DNA of 64,000 nt from assembly GCF_018389385.1 (NCBI RefSeq), contig NZ_CP062698.1:1119501-1183500 (forward strand), written 5' to 3'. Below the pieces are notes generated by a model. That model did no database searches and was not told where the DNA came from. It saw only the letters and a list, made by a program, of their open reading frames with translations. The DNA is from Anthocerotibacter panamensis C109 (GTDB taxonomy: Bacteria; Cyanobacteriota; Cyanobacteriia; Gloeobacterales; Anthocerotibacteraceae). Each line of letters opens with the position of its first letter. Position 1 is the first letter of the stretch. The position numbers and the translations under genes are program-made. Of this stretch, positions 25,881-34,671 are shown one piece after another.

Positions 25881-27115
25881 GCCAGCGTGTCCCAGCGCAG
25901 GGCGGCGTCCTTGAGGCATTGGGCGGTAGATTTTTTGTCCAGCATCGCCAGTTGTAGCTCCTCGTAGACCATCTGCTGCAACTGATCCAGATTGTCGAAA
26001 GGCGGGATCAAAACTTCGGCAGTATCGAGTTGGCGGGCGCTCACCACCCGTCCCTCCGTCGCAGCATCCGCGCCTGCTGTCGTGAAGAAGGGGTCACGGG
26101 CGGCTTTGCGGGTGGAGGGTAAGAGGTTCCCGGCTTTGGCGAGGGCGAGTTGGTTTTGGTCGTTGGTGATAAAGAGGGCCAGTTGGAGGGCGGCCTCCGG
26201 GCGGCTGGTGGCTTTGGGGATGACGATATTCATCGCAGCGGCGTTGGTCTTTTTGTTGGGTCCGCTGATCTGGGGTCCGACCCCGGTGATCTCAGCTAAT
26301 TCGGGGGCATTGCGGCTGATGGACTGGAGGAACTGTGGCCCGGTCAACAGGAGCGCACTCTCTGCGGCTTGATAGAGTTCGACGGCCTTGCGATGGCCTT
26401 CAGTCAGGGTCTCACGGGGGATGAGCCCGTCGCGGTAGAGCCCCACATAGTAGTCCGCTGCGGCTAATCCCTCGGGGCTGTTAAATGCGGCTTTGTGGTC
26501 GGGACCGAGCAGGGTGACGCCCATTTTGACCCAGGATTCGAGGATCTGACCGGTATCAAAGGTCGGGAGAAAGGCGTACTTGCCCGTCTTGGCCCGAATA
26601 GCTTGAGCGTCCCGACGCAACTGTGGGTAGGTAGCCGGGGGCCGGTCGAGGCCCGCCTTTTTAAAGAGGTCACGATTGTAGATGGTGACTTGGGTGGAGA
26701 CATACCAGGGCAGACCAAAGGTCACGCCATTGAGGGCATTGGCGCGCCAGAAGTTCGGGAAATAGCGGGCTTTGTCTGGAGCACTGACTTGAGACTCGAG
26801 GTCGAGGAGTGCCTGACGTTGGGCGAGTTTGACGGCGAATTGGGGGTTGAGGTTGGCGACATCAGGGGCGGTCCCGGCGGCGACAGCAGAGAGAATCTTC
26901 TTCTCCATATCGGCCCAGGGCACATCCACCCACTTCACGGTCCCGGCCTCGGGGTGCTGACGGCTAAAGGCAGCCAAGGTAGCCTCCAGCAAAGCGGTAT
27001 GCTCGGGCTTGAGCTGCATCGTCCAGAATTCCAGCGGGCGGTCTGCCGTGGTATTGGCCCCGCAGGACCCCAAAAAAACCGCACTCCCCATCAAAAAATG
27101 ACGCCGACGTACCAT
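25877..27115 (-). CDS. Extracellular sugar-binding lipoprotein of ABC importer
   Basis: The 412-residue protein begins with MVRRRHFLMGSAVFLGSCG, a signal peptide ending in a lipobox (LGSC-G), so it should be a lipoprotein. The mature part has the type-1 solute-binding fold: LEFWTMQLKPEHTALLEATL, TAPDVANLNPQFAVKLAQRQAL, GVTFGLPWYVSTQVTIYNRDLFKKAG and SALLLTGPQFLQSI. A Shine-Dalgarno GAGGG precedes the ATG at 27115, and a TATAGT -10-like element lies further upstream. It is coupled to the permease gene. Ligand specificity cannot be read from the sequence. Confidence 0.92.
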   Translation of the reverse strand: MVRRRHFLMGSAVFLGSCGANTTADRPLEFWTMQLKPEHTALLEATLAAFSRQHPEAGTVKWVDVPWADMEKKILSAVAAGTAPDVANLNPQFAVKLAQRQALLDLESQVSAPDKARYFPNFWRANALNGVTFGLPWYVSTQVTIYNRDLFKKAGLDRPPATYPQLRRDAQAIRAKTGKYAFLPTFDTGQILESWVKMGVTLLGPDHKAAFNSPEGLAAADYYVGLYRDGLIPRETLTEGHRKAVELYQAAESALLLTGPQFLQSISRNAPELAEITGVGPQISGPNKKTNAAAMNIVIPKATSRPEAALQLALFITNDQNQLALAKAGNLLPSTRKAARDPFFTTAGADAATEGRVVSARQLDTAEVLIPPFDNLDQLQQMVYEELQLAMLDKKSTAQCLKDAALRWDTLA

Positions 27116-27167
27116 AACCCTCTGTCCTGAACTGAGAACTTACGATACTATACTTTGCCCGTTCTCG

Positions 27168-27189
27168 GCCCCTCACCTCACAAAGGGGC
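27168..27189 (-). terminator. Hairpin after PEP-CTERM gene
   Basis: GCCCCT at 27168-27173 pairs with AGGGGC at 27184-27189, 23 bp downstream of the PEP-CTERM gene stop on the reverse strand. There is no T-run, so termination efficiency is uncertain. Confidence 0.35.
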
Positions 27190-27211
27190 ACCAGCGGCTT
27201 TTAGGATGAGA

Positions 27212-27910
27212 CTAGGACTGCTTGCGGGTACCTTTTTTGAGCAAAGCAAGGCCGCCCAAAGCCAGCGTGCCGAGGACCGTAGCCGGTTCCGGGACGGCAG
27301 CCGGGGTGACAGTGACCTGATCTACCAGCAGACCCGATAGGATCTGAGCATCGCCCACATTCGCGACTCCCAGACCCAGCGTAAAGATGCCGCTCGTGGC
27401 GAAAGTAAAGTTAAACGTCTGATAACCTGTGTCGCTGTCAAAGAAAATCGAAGAGGAAGCCCCCAGCAAGGAGGAGTTTGTATCAGCCAAGGTCGTAACG
27501 CCATTGAGGACAACAAAAGCGAAATCATTGGTGACCGTTGTGGGCGGCTCATTGGTCAGAAAGTTCCAACTCAGCGACAGGGTGTCTCCGGCGTTAGCGG
27601 TAAAGCTCTGGCTGATGCCTGCCCCATTGAATACGCCCAATCCGTTCAGGGTACCTGCGGTCAATTCAAAGAAGTCCTCCAACCCCGTCGCCCCGGTAGC
27701 AGCCCCCGCGTTGGTCAAGAGCGCTTGATTGGTCCCGTCCACCGGATTGATACCACTGCTTGCATTCTGAATGCTGGTGTTGCCGGTGCGATTCCAGCCG
27801 GTAAAGTTTTGCTCAAAGCTACCATTACTGAGGGTAGCTGCCTGGGCAGTGCCAGTCAGGACCGTTCCCGAGAGGGCGATAAGGAGTGCAGTGCGAGAGA
27901 AATTCATCAT
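27212..27910 (-). CDS. PEP-CTERM sorting-domain secreted protein
   Basis: From ATG 27910 the protein has 232 residues. It starts MMNFSRTALLIALSGTVLTGTAQA, a signal peptide, and ends with the exosortase sorting signal VPEPATVLGTLALGGLALLKKG plus basic residues. Between them lies a Ser/Thr/Asn-rich beta-sandwich of unknown ligand with motifs LSNGSFEQNFTGWNRTGN and LSLSWNFLTNEPPT, resembling carbohydrate-binding-like domains. AGAGGA precedes the start. The gene follows the phytase-like gene by 65 bp on the same strand and may be co-transcribed. It implies an exosortase system elsewhere in the genome. Confidence 0.88.
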   Translation of the reverse strand: MMNFSRTALLIALSGTVLTGTAQAATLSNGSFEQNFTGWNRTGNTSIQNASSGINPVDGTNQALLTNAGAATGATGLEDFFELTAGTLNGLGVFNGAGISQSFTANAGDTLSLSWNFLTNEPPTTVTNDFAFVVLNGVTTLADTNSSLLGASSSIFFDSDTGYQTFNFTFATSGIFTLGLGVANVGDAQILSGLLVDQVTVTPAAVPEPATVLGTLALGGLALLKKGTRKQS

Positions 27911-27975
27911 CGGAGTCCTCTGGGTAGAGATCGGTAGGGGGACAGTTGCGGCAATCTGCGGTGCGTTCGTCATAG

Positions 27976-30900
27976 TTAGTTCACCCGGAATTTAGTAGCA
28001 GTGGCAAGGCGACCACCCGGAGTGGTCAGGCGAATCTTGCCCGTAGCAGCACCTACGGGTACAACAGCAGTGATCTGGTTATCTGAGACCACAGTGAAGC
28101 TGGCAGACAGGTTATTAAAGAAGCCTACTGCGGTGGTCCCCGTGAAACCTGAGCCATTGATGGTCACAGTGGAGCCGACTGCGCCTGCTGGGGTAAAGCT
28201 CGTGATGGTCGGGGTCAGCGCTAGGTCCGCCGCCGCGACCCTGAAGGCGTAGAGGTAGGTCGGCAAGAGGCTCTGACCGGTTGGGCAAGGCGTATCCAGC
28301 GGAACTTGGGTGGAGGTGTCCACGAAGTTAGAACACACGTCAAACTGTACGCTTGAGCTATTCTGGGTGACACTAAAGTCGTTGTCGGTGCCCAACAACA
28401 AAAGTCGGGAGCCATCTGCCAATTGAGGGCCGACGGCAATGCCCTCGATCTTCTCCGCAGGCACATTTCCGGCAGCCAGAATTGCGCTATTGAGGTCAAG
28501 AAAAGGCGTCGCACGCTTAGCCACTGGGACGACCCCAGCGGGCAAAGTATTGGTATTGGCGAGGCTGAGGTTACTCACATTGGTCGCCCCGGCAATATTG
28601 ATTTTGTAGACCCTTTTTTCGGAGACCTGGAGGGGGTGTTGTGCTGCATCGGTGGTGTAGAAGGGGTCATCCACCCCGAGTCCCCGGTTATCCCGCTCGA
28701 TCACCAAGAACTCATTGTCGTTGAGGGCTGTGATTGCGCTGATGCCAATGCTGCGGCCCTGGTTGGTAGCACTAAACGTCGTAGCGCTCGGTGGCAGTCC
28801 GCTGTTGAGGAGGTTGCGGTCCTCGAGTACATAGATAAATTGGCCGTCGGACCTGCCCGTAGTCGTATCAAAGCGCAGCAATCTGAGGTTGCGGCTGTTG
28901 CGTCCATCGTTGCTCGAGCCCTCATTGACCAAGGGGTCCTGCAATATAGCCCAGAGCCGGGAGCCGTCCGCACTGAGGGTCAGGCCCTCAAAGCCCCGAT
29001 TGTCCTGACGACCGTTGACAATGGTGGGGCGGCCTGCAACGTACTCGGGAGCCCCACCCGCAACTTTAGCAATCACATTTGGGGCATTGACTACAGGCGG
29101 GCTCAGGCTAGGGACCGTGAGCACCTGATCGAGGACGCCAGTGGGCGTGAAGTGATAGATCGAAGGCCCATACTCATCAGCAACATAGAAGCTGCCATCC
29201 GGCAGGACCACCAATCCTTCCGGGTCGTGGCTGCGGCCTAAGACCCCGGAATTGCCGTTGAGGGGATCAAGGGAAGGATTAAAGCCATTGAAAGGCGTAG
29301 CGGTAGGGAAGGTGATCCCGCCCACGGTCATACCCGCCGGAATCGTAAGCGCAGTCGTAGCGAGGAGCCTGAAGTCGCTGATAGCTCCGGTGGTCGGATT
29401 GACGGTCACGCTAAACTTCTGCACCCGCGTGTCGTAGGCAATGGTGCCCCCACCCGGTCCCCGGTCCGCTACCCCGTAGAAGACATAGGTATTGGTGGCT
29501 GGGCTGTTGGCTGAGTCAAAGGAAGCATAGTAGAGGTCGGAGACAAACCCCCCAAGGCGGTTGACATTCCCTCCCGAGCCCTGAGCCGCAGGGGTCAAAT
29601 CGGCGGCATTCCCCGCAATGGTTAAAAAGTTGACCAGTCCCCGCTGTGCCCCGACAGGAGCCAACACCACTACGGAGACGGTGCAGGTAGCCGTCTGGGG
29701 CGTCGGTGAATCACTATTGGTGAAAGTCAGTGTGACAGCGTGGGAGCCCTGCGCCACGGTGCTGTCCACGTTGAGGGTTGCGCTAGCCGTCCCCCCTAAG
29801 CCCTGAGCCGGGGTGATATTGGTAAGACTGATACCCGCAACAGCTACGCTGGTGATAGCAATATTAGTCACGATATCATCGCTGTCAGTCGCGCTCACCG
29901 TCGCTGAAGTCGCAGACCCCAAGGGCGTGCTGAGGGTTACAGGACAAGTGGGGCTCACCGGCTGATTGACCACAGTGCCACTCGTCGGGGCCAGCGCAAT
30001 ACCCCGAAAGGCGGTATTAGCAACGGCGGTGCGGATGAGCGCCGGGGTGCCACTCAAGGAGCCGTTATAGCCGCTCGCATCCACCAAAGTCACCAGTTCT
30101 CCGCCCCCCGTAGACCCAGAACCACCCCTGCGCGTGGCATAGAGCGTGACCGTGCTGCCATTCACAACCCCGGTCAACCCCCGGTAGGCATCCGTAGCTG
30201 CGCCCGCCGTACCCGAAGCCGTCCAGGTGCCCCCAACCAGGGAAAACTTTAATAGACCCCCTGTCGTCGAGGTGTCATCGGCTACATAAACAGTATCCAC
30301 ACCCGGAACTTGTGGGCTCAAGTCCGCAAAGAAAAAGGCATAGGGGCTTCCGGTGAGGGGGAAACCGGGCAGGTTAGTAATCGTCTGGCCCGCTGCGGTA
30401 GGCGTCCCCGTCCCAACTGTCCCCAGCCGCACTGCCGACCCTGAACTCGTGGAAGTGTAGAGTTGGCTGTTAAAAATATTGAGCTGACGTAGGTTGGTGA
30501 CCGTCGTGCTGATTTGTGTAGAAGTCGTCGCCCCGAGCGTCGTGGCGCGAATGCCCCCCGCCCCGCCCGTAAACCAAATATTCGCCCCGTCGGTGCTCGT
30601 AGCGCTACGAGGGTTGTTGCCAGTGGACCCGTCCGTCAGGGCTGTAGTCGTATCGATATTCCCGCTCGCATCGACGCGACCCACCACCCGATTGACCGTC
30701 ACTGAGGCAGTCCCCGAAAGGCTCACAGGACTTGGTAGCACGGAGTCATAACCCGTCAAAAACAAAAAGCGCTGGTCCGCCGAAGGAGCCAATAAGCCTT
30801 CCGAAGTCGCCGTACCACTGGCTACCAGCCGCCGATTCGGGCCACTGGAAGTCGTAGGTAGCGCAAGGGATTGCACCAAAACTCCAGCGGGGGTGTACTC

Positions 30901-31047
30901 ATCCAAAAATACCGGGTTACCAGTGTTGATCAGGCTGCCCACCCCGTCGCCCACCCGATAGACCACGAGATTCCCAGGGGTCAAAGGGGCCGCGTGCGTC
31001 GGTAAACCTAACAGCAAAAAGGGCAATATACCGCCCCAAGCAGGCAT
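27976..31047 (-). CDS. Secreted esterase-like phytase domain protein with Ig-like and TIG modules
   Basis: A protein of about 1023 residues. The signal peptide is MPAWGGILPFLLLGLPTHA. A propeller-like N-terminal part follows. Near residue 365 begins an Ig-like module with paired cysteines (CPVTLSTPLG to TATCTVSV). The esterase-like phytase domain (PF13449 type) follows with GRSHDPEGLVVLPDGSFYVAD and RGFEGLTLSADGSRLW. The C terminus is a TIG/IPT domain (ITSFTPAGAVGSTVTINGSG). It probably acts outside the cell on phosphate esters. The start is uncertain: ATG 31047 gives the best signal peptide, but ATG 31182 lies at the promoter distance seen in the nuclease gene. A phased TTAA array lies upstream at 31227-31267. 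Confidence 0.85.
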   Translation of the reverse strand: MPAWGGILPFLLLGLPTHAAPLTPGNLVVYRVGDGVGSLINTGNPVFLDEYTPAGVLVQSLALPTTSSGPNRRLVASGTATSEGLLAPSADQRFLFLTGYDSVLPSPVSLSGTASVTVNRVVGRVDASGNIDTTTALTDGSTGNNPRSATSTDGANIWFTGGAGGIRATTLGATTSTQISTTVTNLRQLNIFNSQLYTSTSSGSAVRLGTVGTGTPTAAGQTITNLPGFPLTGSPYAFFFADLSPQVPGVDTVYVADDTSTTGGLLKFSLVGGTWTASGTAGAATDAYRGLTGVVNGSTVTLYATRRGGSGSTGGGELVTLVDASGYNGSLSGTPALIRTAVANTAFRGIALAPTSGTVVNQPVSPTCPVTLSTPLGSATSATVSATDSDDIVTNIAITSVAVAGISLTNITPAQGLGGTASATLNVDSTVAQGSHAVTLTFTNSDSPTPQTATCTVSVVVLAPVGAQRGLVNFLTIAGNAADLTPAAQGSGGNVNRLGGFVSDLYYASFDSANSPATNTYVFYGVADRGPGGGTIAYDTRVQKFSVTVNPTTGAISDFRLLATTALTIPAGMTVGGITFPTATPFNGFNPSLDPLNGNSGVLGRSHDPEGLVVLPDGSFYVADEYGPSIYHFTPTGVLDQVLTVPSLSPPVVNAPNVIAKVAGGAPEYVAGRPTIVNGRQDNRGFEGLTLSADGSRLWAILQDPLVNEGSSNDGRNSRNLRLLRFDTTTGRSDGQFIYVLEDRNLLNSGLPPSATTFSATNQGRSIGISAITALNDNEFLVIERDNRGLGVDDPFYTTDAAQHPLQVSEKRVYKINIAGATNVSNLSLANTNTLPAGVVPVAKRATPFLDLNSAILAAGNVPAEKIEGIAVGPQLADGSRLLLLGTDNDFSVTQNSSSVQFDVCSNFVDTSTQVPLDTPCPTGQSLLPTYLYAFRVAAADLALTPTITSFTPAGAVGSTVTINGSGFTGTTAVGFFNNLSASFTVVSDNQITAVVPVGAATGKIRLTTPGGRLATATKFRVN

Positions 31048-31226
31048 CGATATAGGAGAAACGTTCAGAGTTCCCGTGTACTTTCTTGAGGCAGGGCCTT
31101 TAGGGTCTAGCCAGTTATACAAAGAAAGCGCCAAAAATTTTGTGCAGCGCTGGAGGCGAAGAAGAGCGCAGGAAACTTTCATCTTTGTAGAACACCAAAT
31201 AAGCCTGAGTAACCTTAAGGGCCTGA

Positions 31227-31267
31227 GATTAACGGCAGAATAGCCAGGGATTAAAGATCGATTAAGA
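31227..31267 (-). promoter_or_regulatory. Pho-box-like phased TTAA array (phytase-like gene)
   Basis: On the forward strand TTAA cores begin at 31229, 31251 and 31262, exactly 22 and 11 nt apart, with octamers GATTAACG, GATTAAAG and GATTAAGA; the 31240 position is degenerate. Cyanobacterial Pho boxes are 8-bp TTAA-centred repeats spaced by 3 bp, so the 11-nt phase fits. A TAAGGT -10-like hexamer lies 9 nt downstream on the reverse strand. Confidence 0.6.
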
Positions 31268-31332
31268 GACAAGCAGTCTCTAAGTACGTGGTTGTTTTGC
31301 GTCTGATTATTGCGCGATTATTGGCAAAAGAT

Positions 31333-31368
31333 GCCCGTTTTCATGACAAATTCGCTATGAAAACGGGC
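31333..31368 (-). terminator. Long perfect hairpin after the nuclease gene
   Basis: GCCCGTTTTCAT at 31333-31344 and ATGAAAACGGGC at 31357-31368 form a perfect 12-bp stem with a 12-nt loop, 13 bp past the nuclease stop codon. On the reverse strand it is followed by ATCTTTTG, a weak T-run. It probably terminates the nuclease mRNA before the Pho-like promoter. Confidence 0.65.
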
Positions 31369-31381
31369 GGTCTTGTCGTGG

Positions 31382-34300
31382 CTAGGGGCAGACAGGGAGG
31401 ACTTGGAATTTGGTAGTACTCGCTGTCCGACCTGTGGCAGTCCGTAGCTGGATTGTACCCGTGCGCGCCCCGGCGGGGACCGTAGTCGAGAGCTGCGTAT
31501 CGCTGAGGACCGTGAAGGGAGCTACTTGATTTCTAAAGAACGCCACTGCCGTCGTCCCGGTAAAGCCCGAGCCGGTGAGGGTCACCGCTGTAACCGCTTG
31601 ACCGCAGACTGGGCTGAAGCTGGTAATAGCAGGCGCAGGTACCGGGAAGGTGAAGCGGGCCACAATGGGGTCGTGGTCGCTGGCAGGGTTGGGGAACTCG
31701 TTATTGAAGTGGACGAAGTCCGACTCAGGCGGGTTCGGGTTGATGGTGAAGAGCGCATTCGTGACCAGGAGATTGTCCAGAACTTGAGCATTGCCCTCAA
31801 AGTTGAAGCTGGAGCGGTCGGGGAAGGGCACCCTTTCGGCGAGGTTGATCAGCTCAGAACCCCTGAGTACCGTGAGGGGAGTCGAGAACTCAAAGTCGTT
31901 GAGGTCACCTAACACAATGACCTTGGCTTGGGGGTCCACCGTCAGGATGTTTTGGACAAACCCGTTGACAATCGTCGCCTGCTGAATCCGCTGGGGCTCG
32001 GAAGCCAAGGTGGGGGGCTGGAGGTGTCCAAAGAGGGGCAAATCGCCGCCTTTGGAATTGAAGTGATTATCGATCACAAAGATCTGCTGCCCGAGGAAAG
32101 AAAACTCCCCGACGAGCGGCTTGCGGCTGCTGTTAAAAGCCGGGTTGAGCGGGTCGATGCGTCCGGGGCTGTAGAGTAACGCAGGTCCGGTGGGCGTGCT
32201 CAGGATTTGGTTGGCATTGGTAGAAGTCCCACCGGGGCGGTCCACAAAGCTTACCCGATTGGGGTTGAAGAGGAAGACCACACGGATGTTGCCACCGGGT
32301 TGTCCACCGTCCTGGTTATTGACAGGATTGATCTGCCGGAACTGATAGTTTGGCCCGCCTACTGCTGCGATCCGGTTAAGGAGGATGCTCAGGGTTTGGT
32401 CTGCGTCCACGACCCCGTCATTGGTTGCCCCGGTGCTGTCCTGGATCTCTTGGAGGCCGAGAATATCTGGGGAGCGTAGGCGGTTGACAATGAGGTCGGC
32501 AAGGCGGACAAAACGATCGCCGTTGGGGTCCGACACCGCCGTTGGGTTGAGGTTTTCCAGGTTAAAAGAGGCGACTGTGAGCTGATTGGAGGTCGGGGCC
32601 AAAGCCGTGGTCTCTGGAGTTAAACCGCCCGGTGTAACCGTCAGGGGTTCTCCGATGAGAAGCTCAAAGTTGCTGAAGCTATAGCCCAAAACCCCGGTTA
32701 CCGTTCCGAGGCCATCGCCTACGGTGACGGAAGGATTTTGGAATACAGCCGTGTCCAATTCGTCGATTTGCAGGCGTTCAGGGTTGAAGTCTCCGGCGCT
32801 GATATTGATGCCGCCTTGCGCATTGTTGCCTGTCGCTGCGTTGCCCACAGCGAAGATTTCTCCAAAGGCGCTGGTGGTACTGACAGCGCGGGCGTTGGGT
32901 AGCTGTACGCGCATCCCCTCTAGGCTCTCCCAGAAATCTATCCCGTCGCGCGTAGGGTCAAAGGTGCCTGCGGTTTCGATATCAATCGTCGAAGTGGAGT
33001 CCGCATTGATAACTGCTGTCGGCGCGGTCCGGTCTACGCCCAAAACAATGGGAGCAGGCAAGGGAGCACTGCCCAATCTGGTGACCGTCGGGCTGGTGAT
33101 CTGAGTAAGTGTCAGGTCGTTGGCGCGATTGTTGCGGAACTCCGAAACCGTACCTGTGACCTGGACTGAATCCCCGACGACTACCGTCGGAGCGGTGCTG
33201 GTGAAGACGAAAATGCCTTCGGAGGTGGCAGGGTCGCTATCTGGATTGGGGTCTTGCATGAAAAAGCCATTGGAGCGGACGCCCGTGACCACTCCAGGGA
33301 CATTATTAACGGTCTGACTATTAAAAGGCGAGATATGACCCGCGCCTTGGATCTGGCGGATGAGGGTGCCCTGACCGGTGACACTGACGGCAATCGTGCA
33401 CATCGCGGTCTGGGGGGTGGCGTTGGTGTTGGTGAAGGTCAGCGTAACGTTGAACGTCCCTGAGGCGGTGTTGCTCGCCACATTTAAAGTAGCCGTAGCC
33501 GTACCGCCAATCGCGCTCGCCGGAGTCACCCCGCTCAGGCTGATGCCCGGAACGGCTGGGCTGGTAAGGGCAATGCTGGTCACAGTTCCGTCGGCATCCG
33601 TGGCACTGACTAAAGCTGAGGTGGCTGTACCGGCTGGGGTGCTCAGGTTGGCGGGGCAGGTGGTGACGATGGGCTGGTTAGCTGGCTGACCGTTGCGTAG
33701 GCCATTGATAAAAGCGGTATTGGCTCCGCCGTTGGGCAGGCCCAAAGAACCAGGACTGTTGACCTGATAGTTGGCGGTACTATCGATCTCGTTCGCACCG
33801 CCTGTAAATTCAACGTTAGCCCCGTTATTGGGAGCTGCGATACGGACCCGAGAGGCAGCAGCAAAAGCCCCACCGCCGGTAGCAGGCCAAGCAATCGAGT
33901 CTACAGAGGTCGTCCCGGTGTTGGTCGTGTCCACCCAAGCAACATCAGCACTGGCAAAGTCCCCGCCCGCCGCAACCGTGGTCAGGAAGCTGCCCCCCAC
34001 CTGTAGCAGAATATTCCAGTTGCCATCTGTACCCCCCGCCACCGGATTGTAGGTCGTGTCCTGGGTGGGGATAGCGGTTGTCCCCCCGATGGCAATAACA
34101 GTTCCTGCTGGAAAAACCGAAGCAATGCTATTGAGATTATTGAAGCGATAGGCCGCAAATTTGGCCGCAGTAGCACTGGTAGAATCTCCCACCAGATAGG
34201 TATTGAGCTGAGTCGCCGTGAGATCTTGGGTCAGGAGTAGCTCGATATATTCGGTGTTGGTGAATTGCCCATCCCGCCGAAATTCATTGATGAGTACCTG

Positions 34301-34405
34301 AGCCGAGGCAGAAGTCGCCAAGAGCCCTTGAGCAAAAGCAAAACTCGAAAGGCCAAGCGCCAGTAGTTTCAAGCGTTTCAGGGAACGAACGCGCAGCGGT
34401 TTCAT
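31382..34405 (-). CDS. Secreted ExeM/NucH-like nuclease with lamin-tail, Ig-like and TIG domains
   Basis: About 1007 residues from ATG 34405. A signal peptide ends near TSASAQ, followed by a lamin-tail domain (VLINEFRRDGQFTNTEYIEL), an Ig-like module with paired cysteines near residue 260-345, an OB-like region (GVRSNGFFMQDPNPDSDP), and an endonuclease/exonuclease/phosphatase domain with VASFNLENL, DILGLQEIQDS, VIDNHFNSKGGDLP, VIVLGDLNDFE and SDHDPIVARF. A TIG domain closes the protein. This is the architecture of extracellular ExeM/NucH nucleases that release phosphate and nucleosides from DNA. All catalytic motifs are present. A Pho-box-like array and TATATT -10 lie directly upstream. Confidence 0.9.
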   Translation of the reverse strand: MKPLRVRSLKRLKLLALGLSSFAFAQGLLATSASAQVLINEFRRDGQFTNTEYIELLLTQDLTATQLNTYLVGDSTSATAAKFAAYRFNNLNSIASVFPAGTVIAIGGTTAIPTQDTTYNPVAGGTDGNWNILLQVGGSFLTTVAAGGDFASADVAWVDTTNTGTTSVDSIAWPATGGGAFAAASRVRIAAPNNGANVEFTGGANEIDSTANYQVNSPGSLGLPNGGANTAFINGLRNGQPANQPIVTTCPANLSTPAGTATSALVSATDADGTVTSIALTSPAVPGISLSGVTPASAIGGTATATLNVASNTASGTFNVTLTFTNTNATPQTAMCTIAVSVTGQGTLIRQIQGAGHISPFNSQTVNNVPGVVTGVRSNGFFMQDPNPDSDPATSEGIFVFTSTAPTVVVGDSVQVTGTVSEFRNNRANDLTLTQITSPTVTRLGSAPLPAPIVLGVDRTAPTAVINADSTSTIDIETAGTFDPTRDGIDFWESLEGMRVQLPNARAVSTTSAFGEIFAVGNAATGNNAQGGINISAGDFNPERLQIDELDTAVFQNPSVTVGDGLGTVTGVLGYSFSNFELLIGEPLTVTPGGLTPETTALAPTSNQLTVASFNLENLNPTAVSDPNGDRFVRLADLIVNRLRSPDILGLQEIQDSTGATNDGVVDADQTLSILLNRIAAVGGPNYQFRQINPVNNQDGGQPGGNIRVVFLFNPNRVSFVDRPGGTSTNANQILSTPTGPALLYSPGRIDPLNPAFNSSRKPLVGEFSFLGQQIFVIDNHFNSKGGDLPLFGHLQPPTLASEPQRIQQATIVNGFVQNILTVDPQAKVIVLGDLNDFEFSTPLTVLRGSELINLAERVPFPDRSSFNFEGNAQVLDNLLVTNALFTINPNPPESDFVHFNNEFPNPASDHDPIVARFTFPVPAPAITSFSPVCGQAVTAVTLTGSGFTGTTAVAFFRNQVAPFTVLSDTQLSTTVPAGARTGTIQLRTATGRTASTTKFQVLPVCP

Positions 34406-34432
34406 AAAAGGACGTACCAAAAATTCTTCGTA

Positions 34433-34488
34433 AATATACTGGTTTGAGATTAAAAGCAGGGTGGGTTCACCTTAAGGGAACATTAAAA
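34433..34488 (-). promoter_or_regulatory. Pho-box-like phased TTAA array and -10 (nuclease gene)
   Basis: TTAA cores on the forward strand begin at 34450, 34472 and 34483, again 22 and 11 nt apart, identical in phase to the array of the phytase-like gene. On the reverse strand a TATATT -10 hexamer (34433-34438) follows the last box by 9 nt and the ATG is 45 nt below the array. The geometry matches a PhoB-activated promoter where the box replaces the -35. Confidence 0.62.
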
Positions 34489-34557
34489 AGATAAGATTTC
34501 TAGGTCTTCTATTTTTGAAAGCTACGCAATCTTAACCAGTACTTAGACTTGGGCAAG

Positions 34558-34620
34558 TATGGTAAAGGCGCAACATTCAGGAGATGTTCTGCCTTCCAGC
34601 TCACGCCTGGAGGGTTTTTT
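34558..34620 (+). ncRNA. Candidate small RNA or leader ending in an intrinsic terminator
   Basis: A TATGGT -10-like hexamer (34558-34563) precedes two hairpins: AACAT/ATGTT (34572-34588, loop containing AGGAG) and a terminator stem (34592-34614) with six T. The whole would give an RNA of about 50 nt. No forward-strand gene lies upstream that could use this terminator. It could be a free small RNA or an attenuator for the MFS gene at 34672. The -35 is weak. Confidence 0.4.
34592..34620 (+). terminator. Orphan intrinsic terminator
   Basis: CCTTCCAG (34592-34599) pairs along all 8 bp with CTGGAGGG (34607-34614, one G-U), loop 7 nt, followed by TTTTTT at 34615-34620. It is oriented forward and lies 52 bp before the MFS gene, with no upstream forward gene. 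Confidence 0.75.
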
Positions 34621-34671
34621 ATTGCGCAATCACGCGCACTCCTGGGCAAGACAGTCCTAGTGTTAGGGTAG

